Assembly: GCF_018143015.1 (NCBI RefSeq)
Contig: NC_054746.1
Coordinates: 45,106,701 to 45,170,700, forward strand
Origin: Lytechinus variegatus
Taxonomy: Eukaryota; Echinodermata; Echinoidea; Temnopleuroida; Toxopneustidae
DNA: 64,000 nucleotides
Direction of reading: 5' to 3'
The translations under genes were made by a program, and so were the position numbers. Below are positions 40,917 through 54,400 of this stretch, one piece after another. Under the pieces are notes generated by a model. The model was not told the DNA's origin. It did not search any database and saw only the letters and a list, made by a program, of their open reading frames with translations. Position 1 is the stretch's first letter; every line of letters begins with the position of its first letter.

Positions 40917-41746
40917 GCATTTGTACATGTAAGTGTTGCAAGAAAGTAGTTGCGTCTTTGTTTAATGTTTGGCCCATTGGCCACGACATGTCCGTCATTA
41001 ACTTAGTTCCATTGTATTTCTCATAATCAAAGTTTTTCGTGACTATTCGTGCTGCTCTTTTTTTGTGTTCTCAACAATTTATTTTTGTAAACTTCTGGGC
41101 AATTACCCCATACAGGACATGTATAATCATAGCATGGTTGAATTGTGGATTTATACAATATGTTCAATAAGTTAGAGTTAACAAATTTACTAAGTTTGGC
41201 AAGAATATGGACTTTGTATGCGACAGCCATTAGTGTGCATTCCAGATATTTCATGTTATTGACTTGCTCAATCTTGCCCTTCAATATAAATGTTAAGTTC
41301 TTTTAAGGATTTTGATTTTAATAGCATCACCTTAGTTTTATCTTTATTAATTCGAAGTCTGTTATCAACATACCATTTATTGATTTCAACCATGTTTGCC
41401 TGTAATTTTGCATTTGCATCGGTATTATCTTTTCCACTACCATAAACAATCACATCATCAGCGAATACTGTATATTGCATGAGCCATTTGTAACATATTC
41501 CGAAATATCATTAATAAAGATAAGGAAAAGGGTGGGGCCAAGGGCACTATACCCTTAGGAATACCTACATTGGGGTTCCTCATATCTGTGATCGTTTAAC
41601 TTGATGTTGTACAGTTTGCTTTATATTAGCAATATAATTCTGAAACCATTTAAGCTGATTGCTACGTATTCCATACTTTTCTAATTGATAAATCAGTAAA
41701 TCATAATCGATGCAAAAAAGCATTTGGAAATATCTAAGAAGCAAGC

Positions 41747-42779
41747 GGGGGGGGGGGGGGGCCGGGGGGCCACTTCCATTCACGAGTGGATACCATGCGC
41801 GACCACGGGGTCTCGAAAAGCACCCTAAACACGTAATTTCCATATTCTGAAAATGCACCCCTTAACAAGTATTGGCGTGTGAAACCCTACCCTTAACAAG
41901 TATTGGAAACAAAACGATACTCTCATTGGCAAATATTCCCTGAAATGAACCCCTAAACAAGTACAGGAATGTTTTATTGTTACGGGTCCTTCGGTCGTCG
42001 GCTTTACCTTATTTGGTTTAGTACGACCCCACCTTCTACACCTCGCGCAAATCGGACTCTAAACACGAAGTGTTGGAGCAAAAAGGAATCCTTTATAAAA
42101 CATTTTGATTTTGTTTTATCATCCCCGCAAATTCGACCCTAAACACGTAATTTTCCTAGCGAAATAGATACCCTTTTTTCATTATTTTTGTTTTTGACAC
42201 CCTTATCACGTTACGTACGTAACGTGCCCTATCGTGAAAAGGACATCCTTTTTACGTGTTTTTTGGTCGCGCATGGTATCCACTCGTCAATGTAATGCAT
42301 AGTGGGTATGTGCCGCGGAGGGGACCCCCATTTTTACACTCAAATTTCCGTTGCAAGGCATAGCATTTTTATCTTATTGAGAAAAAGAACAAAGAAAGCC
42401 GCTCCAAGGCATAGCATTTTCTTCTTATCGAGAAAAAAGAAGAAAGAAATCCGCTCCAAAGCTTCGCATATTTTTCGTCGGTTACGCTGTTCCGGTCACA
42501 TTGATCTGCTACAATAAGCGGCCGCAGTCCGAACATCGTCTCTGCGCGAGCGCACCCGGCCGCGCTAGCTGCATCATGCACGCATGCATGCCCGCTCCAT
42601 ATAGGGATGCATATATACGCACGTACTCACACGCTGGCGATCCGTTCCAAGGACCACCGTTTTCACAAACATTTAGTTCCGAGGACCCTCCTTTTTACAA
42701 TAAGCCCGCTCCCAGGGTTTTTTTGTCTCGCCGCGGCCCACCCCTACCACTTAAGTTTTAGTCGAGTGCCCCCCCCGGG
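41747..42779. mobile_element. MITE (family C), copy 2, longer form, 8-bp TSD
   Basis: Perfect 8-bp TSD AAGCAAGC (41739-41746, 42780-42787). 41760-42290 is nearly identical to copy 1. From 42295 it diverges into a further ~485 bp ending in GTGCCCCCCCCGGG. It contains two ~58-bp direct units with CCGCTCCAAGGCATAGCATT and ends in poly-C like the family. This is either the parent of the shorter copy or a composite. Confidence 0.85.
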
Positions 42780-43455
42780 AAGCAAGCAGCTACTTTTTCA
42801 CTTTCATTTATGGCTTCATAAAAATCATCAAGTATGCGATGTAGACTAGTAGAGGTAGAGTGATTAGGTAAAAAGACTGATTGGCCGATTGGTCGACATT
42901 GATCATGTCATTTCCATTTTTCATTTAAGTATTTTAATATTTGGGATTGAACCTCTTTTTCGATGATCTTAGATAGGCAACAACAGAAATAGGCCTGTAA
43001 TCGTTTTTATCTTTCTTTGAACCCTTGCCTTTATAAACCGAGGTTGTTCGCCATGCAATGCAGTCGTACGTCGGGTATTTCGCCAGAAGATTGTAGATTA
43101 GGGTTAGAGAATCACATTGTATGGTGCTCCCATGGTGCTGCGATATTTAATGATTTTGTATCTAGATCTAATACATCAACCTTACTGCTTTGTCAAGGTG
43201 AGTAAGATGTTTTTAAAATTTTGTTTATCTCAACATTTCTAAATTCAAAAGAATAAACACATTCAGGATTTCTCCAATTCAATTTTTTTTTTCAGGAAAA
43301 GTATTTGCTATCATTTTACCAATGTTTGCAAAATGATTGTTTATTTCATCACAGTCAACCTCAACCCGGCGGGGCCAGCTCGGCCCCCTTGGATCCGCGC
43401 CTGCCGGTTCAGTGGCCAACTGCGACCATTATTGCATAAAACTGAGCATATTTAA

Positions 43456-44066
43456 AGGACAAGTCCACCCAAAGAAAAACTTGATTTGAATAAAAAGAGA
43501 AAAATTAAACAAGAATAACACTGAAATTTTTTTATCAAAATGGGATGTATATTAAGAAAGTTATGGCATTGTAAAGTTTCGCTTATTTTCAACAAAATAG
43601 TTATATGAACGAGCCAGTTACATCCAAATGTGAGAGTTGATGACATCATTCACTCACTATTTCTTTTGTATTTTATTATATGAAATATGAAATATTTTTA
43701 TTTTCTCGTCGTTGTCAGGTGAAATGAAGTTTCATTCCTCCCTGAACACATGGAATTCATATTTTAACATTTTGTGCTTCAAGTTCAGGCAATGAGGTCC
43801 TAATCATATTCGTAAAAATTGAAATATTGTATAATTCAAACATTAAAAAAACAAAAGAAATAGTGAGTGATTGACGTCATAGACTCTCTCATTTGGATGT
43901 AACTGCATGGCTCGTTCATATAACTATTTTGTTGAAAATAAGCGAAAATTTGAAATGTCATAACTTTTTTATTTTACATCCGATTTTGATGAAATTTTTA
44001 GCATTATGCTTGTCTGATTTTTGTCTATTGATTTAAATCAACATTTTTCTGAGGTGGACTTGACCT
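43456..44066. mobile_element. TTAA foldback (family B), complete copy
   Basis: TTAA at 43452-43455 and 44067-44070. Ends AGGACAAGTCCACC and, inverted, AGGTCAAGTCCACC. The two arms (about 240 bp each) pair through TTCGCTTATTTTCAACAAAA, TAGTTATATGAACGAGCCA and TCACTCACTATTTCTTTTGT. No coding. A Kolobok-like source is inferred. Confidence 0.85.
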
Positions 44067-44070
44067 TTAA

Positions 44071-44700
44071 TATGATAGACTCCATACGCAATGTTATATG
44101 CCGTCCATCTTTCTTCCCGTTCGGCAGCCCAATCGTGTTATTACTTCTTTTTTTTTCTTGACGGTCTCTTTTCTTCATTTTCCATTATATAGTTTTGGGC
44201 TCATACCATACCATTCTACCTTCATTTCCCGGTTTTGTTTGCCATTTTCGTCATAATTTTTCATATACATGTATACTAATTATGACTGCATTACTATTTC
44301 GAGATGGTTTGTTCTTTCCCATCTGTTCTCCTTTCCTTCCTTTCATCGCTTTCCTTCCATTTGCATTAAAAAAGTTTTTCTGTAATAGTTTTCTTTTCAC
44401 TTTTTCCTCATTTCCTATCTCCATCAGTCGATCTTTTATTCTAGTTTCCCTTTTCCTTTCTTTGTCTCCCTTTATTTCTTTTCCTGCTTTCTTTTATATT
44501 CCCATTGAACTCCACCAGTGTTAAAAAAGGGAATGTTCCGGGGAATATAGCACCAAGTTTAAATCTTTCTAGCCGGACGGTTTGAAAGGTGCGGCCGGGA
44601 AGATGAACACGTAGGCCCAAATCAAAGCATATTTAATCAAATTCTAAAAAAAAAGAATAAATATTCAATTTTACCAATATGATTCTCGATCTCTCCCCTT
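44071..44700. other. Intergenic, pyrimidine-rich, no gene
   Basis: T/C-rich sequence; open frames are compositional. No exon or element end identified. Confidence 0.5.
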
Positions 44701-44714
44701 ATTTTTACCAGTAA

Positions 44715-45338
44715 AGGGGGGGGGGGGGGGGGGGGGGTGGAGTGGCACGTAGAAGGCCACTGGCTCCGGAGGTTGCATCGGGAGCTCGGAGGGCCTATTA
44801 GTTTCTGCTCCATCTACTATTAGCCTCGGATATGCAGATAATACTAATAATAGCTCGAGCTCCATGATCGGATTGAAGTATAAATTCGCTAACGCTGCTC
44901 GATAGCGCGCGCTGCATGAACAGATCGAGCGCCATTTCGCACCCATACATGCGCTATGCCAGTGCTAGTACAGTAGTCGAGTCGTCGACGAAGCGCGCCC
45001 TCGATCATTTGAAGAGTTATTTCCCAGACTTTTTGCTGAAGTACGAGTAGTAAATTTGAAATACAGACTGGGAAACTTCTGTTATTCCGTTTTTATACTC
45101 GAGACCGCATATTCCAGTTGAACAGTGCAAATGATAAGGTAAAACAGACATTGTTGGTTATTTTTACAATTTTGTGAGTGTAAGCAAGATGATTCTTGCA
45201 AGTTGTTTTCGTGAATTGCGGCTTCGTGTTGCGAAATAGTCGGCTTGCCATTGTTCAATTCATTCTGATCGTGTGCTCTCTCCCGTACAGATCGTGAGTA
45301 TACTGTGGTTTGAATGTTCACGCCAGGTCTAAAGCAAA
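44715..45338 (+). promoter_or_regulatory. Likely promoter/5' UTR region of BAZ1A
   Basis: After a poly-G run of about 22 (44715-44738), the sequence to 45010 is richer in CG dinucleotides than its surroundings (GAGCTCGGAGG, GATAGCGCGCGCTGCATG, GTCGTCGACGAAGCGCGCCC). It leads to the ATG at 45339. Core promoter elements are not obvious; the call rests on position and composition. Confidence 0.4.
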
Positions 45339-45451
45339 ATGCCATTGCTTCGTCGTCGAGAATTTCGACCTGTGAAATTACCAAAAGATCTGAAACCAAC
45401 AGAGGAAGTTTTCCTGTGTCGACTTACTAATGAAATATTCAGAGATTATGA
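45339..45451 (+). CDS. BAZ1A: BAZ1A exon 1 (coding)
   Basis: ATG in CAAAATGCC, donor GATTATGA/GTAAGT. Encodes MPLLRRREFRPVKLPKDLKP through IFRDY and two bases of the next codon. Confidence 0.94.
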
Positions 45452-48400
45452 GTAAGTATGATAGATGAACATAGTCATCAGTCTGCTAATAATATAGACA
45501 CCTGACTGGACCTCTAAAGAAAATAAGTGTTAATAAAACAAAGTCTGTGATGTGTACTGACTACTGTTTGGTTTACATGTTCATGCATATATGCACGTGT
45601 ACAGTTTTAATAGTCAATCAATGTGTCTATGTTAATAGCTTGCATTTGCAGAGCCAGAGGCAGTAGGATAGATCTAGCCTAGGGATTCTAGACTAGATGA
45701 ATGAATTAACTTTATTCATCCTCCTTGAAAAAACAAAAAAGTAACATATTTATAGGCCTACATGTAACAAGATACATGTACAATTACAGTTGAGGCCAAA
45801 AGTTTACATATAACCATGGAATTTAGTGAAATTTGTTCATGTGCCAAATGTCGTAAAATTTACTGTATCTTCAGAAATATATTAATACTACCATGACAAA
45901 TTTGGTATCAAATGTGATAAAGGGACATGCCATACTCATTTGTTTGATATAAAATTCGTAATGATAGCACAAATATTTTATAAGATACAGTGAGTTTTAT
46001 GATGTATGGCAGGTGTCAAATTTTCTTTGAATTTCCTGGGTGTATGTAAACTTCTGGCTTCAACTGTATATGCTATTGCATATGTTGAAAACGTTTAAAA
46101 GCAACAAATATTGATAATTAAAGGAAAGTAATATAAAGACAAGGAAGACAAGGAGACCTTTGGAAGCCAGGCTTGTTATACGGTCCCTCAGTATTGAAAC
46201 AATACGTTATTTGTTTGTTTAAAGCAAAACTTGATTCTAGCTAAACTGGTTGATAATACTAAAAAAAAAAAATAGGTTGTACTAACGTTATACAAGGATA
46301 CGTATGTGGTTAAAAACTATTTACAGAAGAAGTATGGATATGTTGAAAAAAAAGTAGGTATAAAAAAATATATACATGTAGATAGATAGACAAATAGAAT
46401 AAAGGGGGAGCACAAAGTTACAAGATAGAAAATGGCAAGAGATAAGAGATTTGTAACAAAAACTACAATTGAAATGACTACTAGTACTTATTGATAAGAG
46501 TACATGTACCAGTTGGTTCAGACATTTTACAGAATTTATATTGCTAATCACATAGTTCTGCATGTATTTAAAAGAAAAACTTAGATATCATAAATGTACT
46601 TATTTAAAAATGAAAGTTTCAATTTTCTTTTTAAAATAGAAATACTTAGAGACCTGGTAATGTTGGAGTTCAAAGAATTCCATAACTTTAACCCTGTACT
46701 GATCAGTGTTTTCTGAGCAAATATTGTCCTTGCATGAGGAATACGCAGTGCAGTAGCATTTCTTGTTGGGTAATTATGAAATTGGTTGTTCCTATGACAT
46801 AAATATGCTAATGTTAATGGCAAATCACCTCTGAAAATTATACATGAGCGACCCCAATTGCAGAAGATAAATATCTTTCAACTTCAAAACATGATGTTCA
46901 TAAAACAAAGGAGAAGTGTGAGCTAGAAAGTCAGCATTACTAATCGCTCTTATAGCTCTCTTTTGGACCAGATCTAACGAGTGATGTTAGATCTAGAATC
47001 TAGATCTAACGTTAGATCTGCTTCTACTAAATTGTGGGTTCTCTTGGCTCCATTTAATCCTGAACTTGTGGAAAGTTTGCAGGTTTTAAACATATATCAT
47101 GAGCACTGCCAATTGAATGGAGGATAAATTGTTAGGGAGGATAAATTGTTAGGGCCTTCAAGGGTTCATTACCATCCTGCCTGTGGGGAATCTACAGGTA
47201 GGACTATGGTATGCCCATTGCCAATGCTGTAAACAGCACACAATTTAAAAAAATCATTAAAATATCACTTTTGTGACTAAAGATACTAATTTCCATACAG
47301 TTGCAATTTATTTTTCATGAGTAACTCTTCTGGTATACTAGCACTAAAAGACAAGGAAAAAGGTATTCTCTTCTCACAGAACAGCCAGAAAGCTGAGATC
47401 CTTAATGATCAGTTTAGCTCAGTTTTCATGACTGAAAACCTTCAGACATTACCAAACTTCCCTCCAGGTAATATTCTTAGTATAAGTAAAATAACCATTC
47501 ACACCCCCGGTATTGAAAAACTCCTGAGGAATCTAGTCCCTAAGAAGGCAAATGGGGTGGATGAAATACCCCCTTGTATTCTTTAGGAATTTTCCCATGA
47601 AGTTGTGCCGATTCTTGCCAAAATATTTCTGGCGTAAAGCCAATGTCACTCCCATTCACAAGATAGGAGATCGTACAAAACCTGAAAACTATAGGCCTGT
47701 ATCTCTCAGTTCTGTTTACATACCCATGTAATGAACCATCTTGAATCATACAATATTCTTAACAAATGTCAGCATGGTTTCAGAAAATTGCATTCCTGCG
47801 AAACACAGCTCATACAAACCATGTATGACCTCTCTCTTTTGACAAACGGACTCAGACTGACATAATAATAACCAACTTTTCTAAGGCCTACGACACTGCT
47901 CCATCAACGACTTCTCCTCAAACTAAAACAATATGGTATCAATGGGAAGATTAATCAGTGGATCTCTTCTTTTTTACAGAATAGATACCAGAGAGTAGTA
48001 TTAGGTGGTGAATATTCACAGTGGGTTAGAGTACAGTCAGGTGTCCTGCAGGGCACAGTGCTCAGACCCTTATTGTTTATCATCTATGTAAATGACCTAT
48101 CAGACGACTTGACCACTACTGTACGACATTACGCGGATGACTGCATCATAATACTCTAACATCAAATCCCGAAATGACACTACTAGACTACAGAATGACC
48201 TGGGGAGCATTTCATGAAAGGACTTGTCGGACGTTTTATCCGACAAGTCCCATTTTATCTGACAGTTACTATAGTAACAGTGCCTCTCAGCCAATCAGAA
48301 TCAAGGAAAGATGTCAGATCTGACAACTTGTCGGACAAAAATGTTGATGAAACGGTCCCCTGGACAAACTTCCTGCATGGGAAAATAAGTGGCAAATGAA

Positions 48401-51400
48401 ACTTAACCCAGAGAAATGTTTTGTTCTTCGGATAACTTCTTCTAGATCACCTTTCACAACCAAATATAACTTGGGTAGCGTAGATCTACAGGAAACCACC
48501 CACCATTCATACCTTGATGTCAATATCTCTCAAGATCTTAAATGGGTCAAGCATATTTCCAAAATCACAACTTCTGCAAATAAAGTCAACGGCTTTATTA
48601 AACGTAACTTGTCATCATGCACAAAACACACAAAAGCTACAGCTTACACACCTTTAGTCCGACCAATCTTAGAGTATATCGTTTGGGACCCGTATACAAA
48701 GGAATATATTCATGATATTGGTAAGGTGCAAAGAAGGGCAGCCAGAATGGTATGTACTGACTATTGGCAAACCACCAGTGCTACAAAACTAATGCAGGGG
48801 TTAGGATGGGATCTCCTTTCGACAAGAAGGAAAGTTTTGAGGGTTGGTATACTGCACAAGGCCTGGGGGGGGCACTTGGCCCTGCCGGTGTCGGACTATC
48901 TACGTCCGGCTACTAGAGCTACCAGACGCACATCGGGAAAATCTTTCATCCAGTGCTCAACTTGCACCAACTGCTTTAAGAACTCATATATTCCAAGCAC
49001 CATCAAGGACTGGAATTCTCTACCCCCCGACATCCAATCATTCTCAGTCGCCGATAATTTCAGAAGAATCAGAACACAGGCAACTACATTCTTCACAACA
49101 AAGACTCAAGCAACAAGGGCTAATAAGAAACAAAGTGCGCACTCCCAATCCTCCTCAGGTGGTTCCTCTAATAGGGACGTTGAGGAGTATCATCATCAAG
49201 AAGAAGAACTTGGGAGTAATTTTGGTATTCACCAGAGTGCTTGAAAAGCTTGAATTTTGGGCGTATTTTTGAGCTATTGGTGGAAAGTAATATTGCAAGA
49301 CAATTGTCATTTTTCAATCTTAATTTTTAATTAAAAGATAATTTAAAGAATCAAATTTATTGAAGAGCCAAGTTATATGATGAATAGCTGTACTGGAAAC
49401 TCAGTGTAAAAAAATCAAGCAAAAATCAAGCATTTGTCCCAAAAAGAAAAAGAGAAAATACCTAAGCCAAACATTTCCAACCTTATTTCACCACAGGAGT
49501 AATAACACTAAACAGAGAACAAGGTTATATCATAACCTTATTCATAGCCTGCTTAGGCATGTTTGGTGTGTTACTGTTAAACAATCATGCCAATTGTGAA
49601 CTGTAATTTTAGCTTTTAGTATATTATGTGTAATGTAGATTCTACTTTAAAAAAAAAGACCATTGAAAAGAATATTCATGGATTAGGACTGTACTGTTGG
49701 GGTTTAGGCCTGGCCTAGACTACACATGATTTAGTAGGTGAGGTATACATTTGGGCTGGGTAATTGTATTGCTGTTATGCTTGAACTTAGTATGGACCAA
49801 TTACACATACATGTATCAATCATGAGCAGTCTGAACTGAGTGTAGATATGTTTTCTCTTGTGAAACTTTTCACTTGTTTTGTTTCCATAAGATTGATTTA
49901 ATATACATGTATTTAATATATTCAACAACATTTTGATGGTCTGGCCAAATATGCCCAGCATGCAGCCACAATTTAGCCACTCTCATGGGCGGAAATCCCA
50001 GGGGGGACCCCCTACTCAAAATAGTGGGGGGGGGGGCACAATATCAAATGGCCCCCCTTTTATTTTTGGCATTTTATGATGGTAAATACATCATTCAAAA
50101 TCGAAATAAAACATGTATTTTTGGACGAGATGACCTTTTGGGATGACCTTTTTTTGCTTGTCAAATTTTGGTCAAGTTTCTTCTTTTATTGTTGAAATTA
50201 ACTACGTGTATTGGCAGGACCAATATCGATAGAATGAACGGTATTATGAATGTATCATAACTGAAAAATAATAGCCACCAGTCATTACAAGAATAGGATT
50301 TGTAGCCCTGCCATTACATTAATTTCTAGGATGTACATGTATACAGTGCGTATCAAAAAAAAGTTTACACTTTGAAAAAGCCCTGGGAATTAAAAAATAT
50401 ACAACATGCAGGTAATTTTTTCACATATAATCTTGGGTTTGGGTCTCATCTATCCAATGAAAGTAAAAGTTTTGTCAGAATGTTACACTTGAGTGAGCAC
50501 TGTCCATTTCTGTAAAGCTCGCAGAAATCTGTTTGCGCAGAAATGCTCGTTTTCATGCTGTGTCAAGGGGAAAGGACGAAATCAAACTTACACTACGAAA
50601 TATTTATCATACATTTCCCTTGCACTTTTAGTCAATTGGAATAAAACTGATAAATTCAAGCATTTTGTGACAATTTTGCCATCCAAATTGAAATTTCAAC
50701 ACTTAATAAGTACAACCTTTTCCCTATTTGTGCCAGCTGGATCTGAGGACATAACTGAATCTGAACAAAAGTTTATATCAGACATCTCCAGCATTTTTTA
50801 CTCAGTTTTTATCATTGAAAGTTGATTTACATTTCATTCTTCATTTAATACTTGTTTCTCCACACTTTTCCCAAGCTTAGCAATGATTAACAAAATGAAA
50901 ATCAAGCTTGAGCCATTCCATGCAAATCACAGCTCAATGTAAAGCAAATATCGTCACGATGGCCTCGGTGTGTTGGATATTGGGGTGGGGCGAAATGCAC
51001 TCTTCGAAGTGTTTTGGGCAAGGAAACAAGTCAAACAATGTAGAAGATATCTTAAAATCAATTTTACTAGCTAATTTCCATGTGTTCTTCATGATTAAGG
51101 TCTACTTTTATTCGCATAACTATTTCAAATTCTGTGCAAATCATTTTTCACTAACTTGTCAAAAGTAAGTGGTGCTCACTCAAGCGGAAATATTTTTCGA
51201 CAATTATATCGTCATTTGCTTTAATGGACCTGTACTAATGTTAAAATGTGGAACAATCTTCAGGATATTACAAATGTATAATTTTACAGGATTTTTTCAA
51301 AGTGTAAACTTTTTTTTGATACGCATTGTATAATATAGAAGTTTTTCTACCACTAGACCACAAGGAATTGACAGCAAAATTGGTTGTTCTATTAAAAGCT

Positions 51401-54400
51401 TTGTATATTAACTCATCAAACTCTTCAGATCAATTCAAGAAACTTCTAAAAACATACCTCTTTTCCGATTAATTTCTTTTCAATGTATTTTTATTGTAAT
51501 TATTATGTACTCTTGTTTTAAAGTCGTTTGTAAATGCTGTGATATAGTTAACTATGGAGAGCGTACTAAATGCTAGTTATTATTATAAATTATATGCCTC
51601 CACTTCACTCCATAGGCCTACTTTTTGATATTCAAGTTTGAATTCTTGCCAATTTAAGGATTACTGAGTATAGTCTTACATGTAGGTCTGAGTTTACGCA
51701 CTTGTTTATATTTCTATTTAAATTTGTTTTTTTTCCTACTGTTCATATTTTGTCTTGCCTGCTTGGAAGAGTGAGACTTTAGGCACCGTTTTTCCGATGG
51801 CGGCGTCAACATCAAATCTTAACCTAAGGTTTAGTTTTTGAAATATCCTCTTAACTTAGAAAGTACATGTATGTGGATATGAATTTTGTTGGGGTTAATG
51901 AGGGGGTGTGGACAGTTTGACTTAGGACTGTGGCGGAAAGGTGGATGAAGATGAAGTCAGGTGTTGACAAGAAAGCAACAAAAATAAAATGTTACTGAAA
52001 GACCAATAGTGAGAAAAGTGCTCCTCTTCCTATGATGGTTCTTCATGTTTGGGCTAGTATTTGATAACGGGTATTGAAAGGGTGGGGTTTATTTAATTCA
52101 TGATCATGATTTATTTGTTGAATTGAGAATGATACAATATGTATGAATTTTGATCAATAAATTTTGAAACTTGATCATGTTCTGGAGGGGTTTGTTCACA
52201 GAGTTAAGTTTGACTTGAGTCATGTGGTCAAGTGTCAGTGTAATCTTAGTGCAGCTTACATCTTCTTTGAACAGTGCTTGTTGTTTTGAGTGCAACACAA
52301 GTAAATTTTATTCAAGCTGAACTCTGACTCACTTTTAGCTCCTCCCATGTTTAAAGATTTGTCTCTCTTTCCATATGTAGTGATTTCTTCAAGAGAACCA
52401 TTCTTTGTAACAGTCTGGTATGGAGCTGCAGTCTTACAGGACGCCCAGGTCTGACTTATCAGGAGGCTCTGGAGAGTGAAGAGAAAGCCCTCAAGTTCCT
52501 CTCCAGCTTTCCTGTTTATCTGGAGACACCGGTGCTCCTCCTTGCTCGGATGACCAAGCGAGGGAGATTATCTGACATGTGTGAAGACATCTTTGCCTTT
52601 GTGAAGGATCGTTTCTTTGTTGGAGAGATAGTGGATGTTGTCCACTTAGATACCAGGTATGAGTTTTAATTTTCAGCGATATAAGTCTTCCCGGCTTTTA
52701 ACAGAATTCCAGATTTTTTAAAAGTTACAAATTTTTCATGATATTGTATTCATTGAGATATTATTCAAGGCTTTATTTTTGAGGCGCAATCATACACCGC
52801 TCACCTAAAACTCATCACGCTCTTCAAAAATAAATAAATATAAAAGAAAATCAGCAAATTTGTTAAGGTCCCCAATATTTGTCAAGTATAATGAGGGATA
52901 AGTTGTTTTTGAGAGGGTTCTAGCATCCGTTTTTACATTCATCCCTTATTAAATTTGGTTATTTTTTTGGACCTAAACAAATTTGCTGTTTGTTTTTTAA
53001 TGTTGCATTCTTTAAAAAAATATTGATGCACAGGTGCCTTAGGGATTTTAGATGAATTTTCAAACTCGTTAATGATTTTCCAGAACCCTAATTTATATTG
53101 TTCTACTGTTTCGTTGTTTTAAACTACAATACTACATGCAGAGTGGCTGCTTTCTTTAATTGATTTTCTCTTAAGAAATTTGTTTTCTTTAATTCCATCA
53201 GTAACATTGATATAAATTTCTCGCTTCTTAATGCTATATATCAAAATACTGTATAGAGTACATGTATGCACCAAATCGATTAGACCACGGCCTAACTGAA
53301 CTTCAGAATATGCACCTAAAAGATTGAAAAAACTCAAGACTGTTTGGGAGGGGGGGGGGTGGGGGCACCTCTCCTACCCCCGTTAGGCTCGGTCAGACTT
53401 GGTCGCTTCTCTCCCTCACATCATTTGTAATTTCAGGATTATTACATTGTTGTAGCTAACCAGTTAGCCTACTTCCCTGAATATTATTTCATTTCATTTG
53501 CAAAGTTTTAAACTGAAGTTAGATATGTGAATTTCTTATGCTTGACTTGAAAGTGCAGCTTAAGAAAATTAATATCAATTGCTTTTCATTTTCTGGACAC
53601 ACAATAGCAATCAACTTGTCTCAAACTTGCCACAATATCTGTGTTATTGTTTATTCATATGACTAAGTCTCCTCAAATCTCAATTTCGGTAAATAAGTTA
53701 GGTACCAACTATGCAATGTCAGTTTTATTCTGAAATACTTGTCAAAGTCTGCAACTGAGAAAATAATAATTGCCTGATTTCCTCCTGTCTTGATTTTTGC
53801 AATGCTCTCCTGTTTAATTTACCCCTTTACTCTGTCAAACAAATAATTATTGCTCCTATTCTGAATTTGCTGCACTGGCTCTCTATGAAGCATCGCATAA
53901 CTTCAGATTTTGTTTGCCTTTCATTGCATACATGGATCAGTGCTCCAATACAAATTTCCTTTCCGTATACCAACCAGGTTTCTCTCTTGTATAGGGACAG
54001 TGATTTTCCGTTTCTAAAAATTGCCTTTTCCGTTTCAGAAAATCTCAAATTCCGTTTCAGCATGTCTGAAAACGGAAATTCCGTTTCCCCATAGACTTTG
54101 TGTACAAGAAAAATTGACAATTCCGTTTACATAGAAAACCAATACGCAACGAGTAGCGATGTCAAAATGCTAGCGCTGCTCAAAATTTGCATCTACCAAT
54201 GTACTAACATCGCTTTAAAATCCATATTAATCGAAGAGATTCGAGCTCATAAAATATTTAGGGAAACATAATCAACATGAATATATTCTCACTTTTCATA
54301 TTATTAGCATTATTTTATTGTTAAATGGGATTTTATCGCTGATTTGGGGACTTTTCGGACATCGTTTTGAGCAGTCGACGACTTCCGAATATCCGCCATT

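Larger units (their letters stand above)
39430..43350 (-). pseudogene. LINE copy, minus strand, interrupted by two insertions
   Basis: Read right to left: KDKNDYRPISVVAYLSKIIE (RT, about 42980), DCIDYDLLIYQLEKYGIRSN (41720-41660), FADDVIVYGSGKD with the catalytic FADD (about 41455), NILYKSTIQPCYDYTCPVWG (about 41150), and the C-terminal TRNADSLNVIIPKPKLELFK (about 40280-40220), then AGAKIWNELPP. A (TTTA)-rich 3' tail ends near 39430. It belongs to the CR1/L2/jockey group. Frameshifts, a stop and two MITEs (40364-40916, 41747-42779) make it non-functional. Confidence 0.85.
47160..49543. repeat. Family R repeat split by a LINE
   Basis: 47160-47326 matches 20157-20328, and 49212-49543 is the reverse of 19311-19640, including the GGTTATA hairpin end. 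The uninterrupted copy at 19311-19790 shows that the LINE at 47327-49207 was inserted between the two. Confidence 0.8.

Noticed and set aside
48396..49244. 282-codon frame as a host gene
   Set aside because: It is the RT-thumb to C-terminal part of a LINE, whose upstream region has stops and a MITE insertion.
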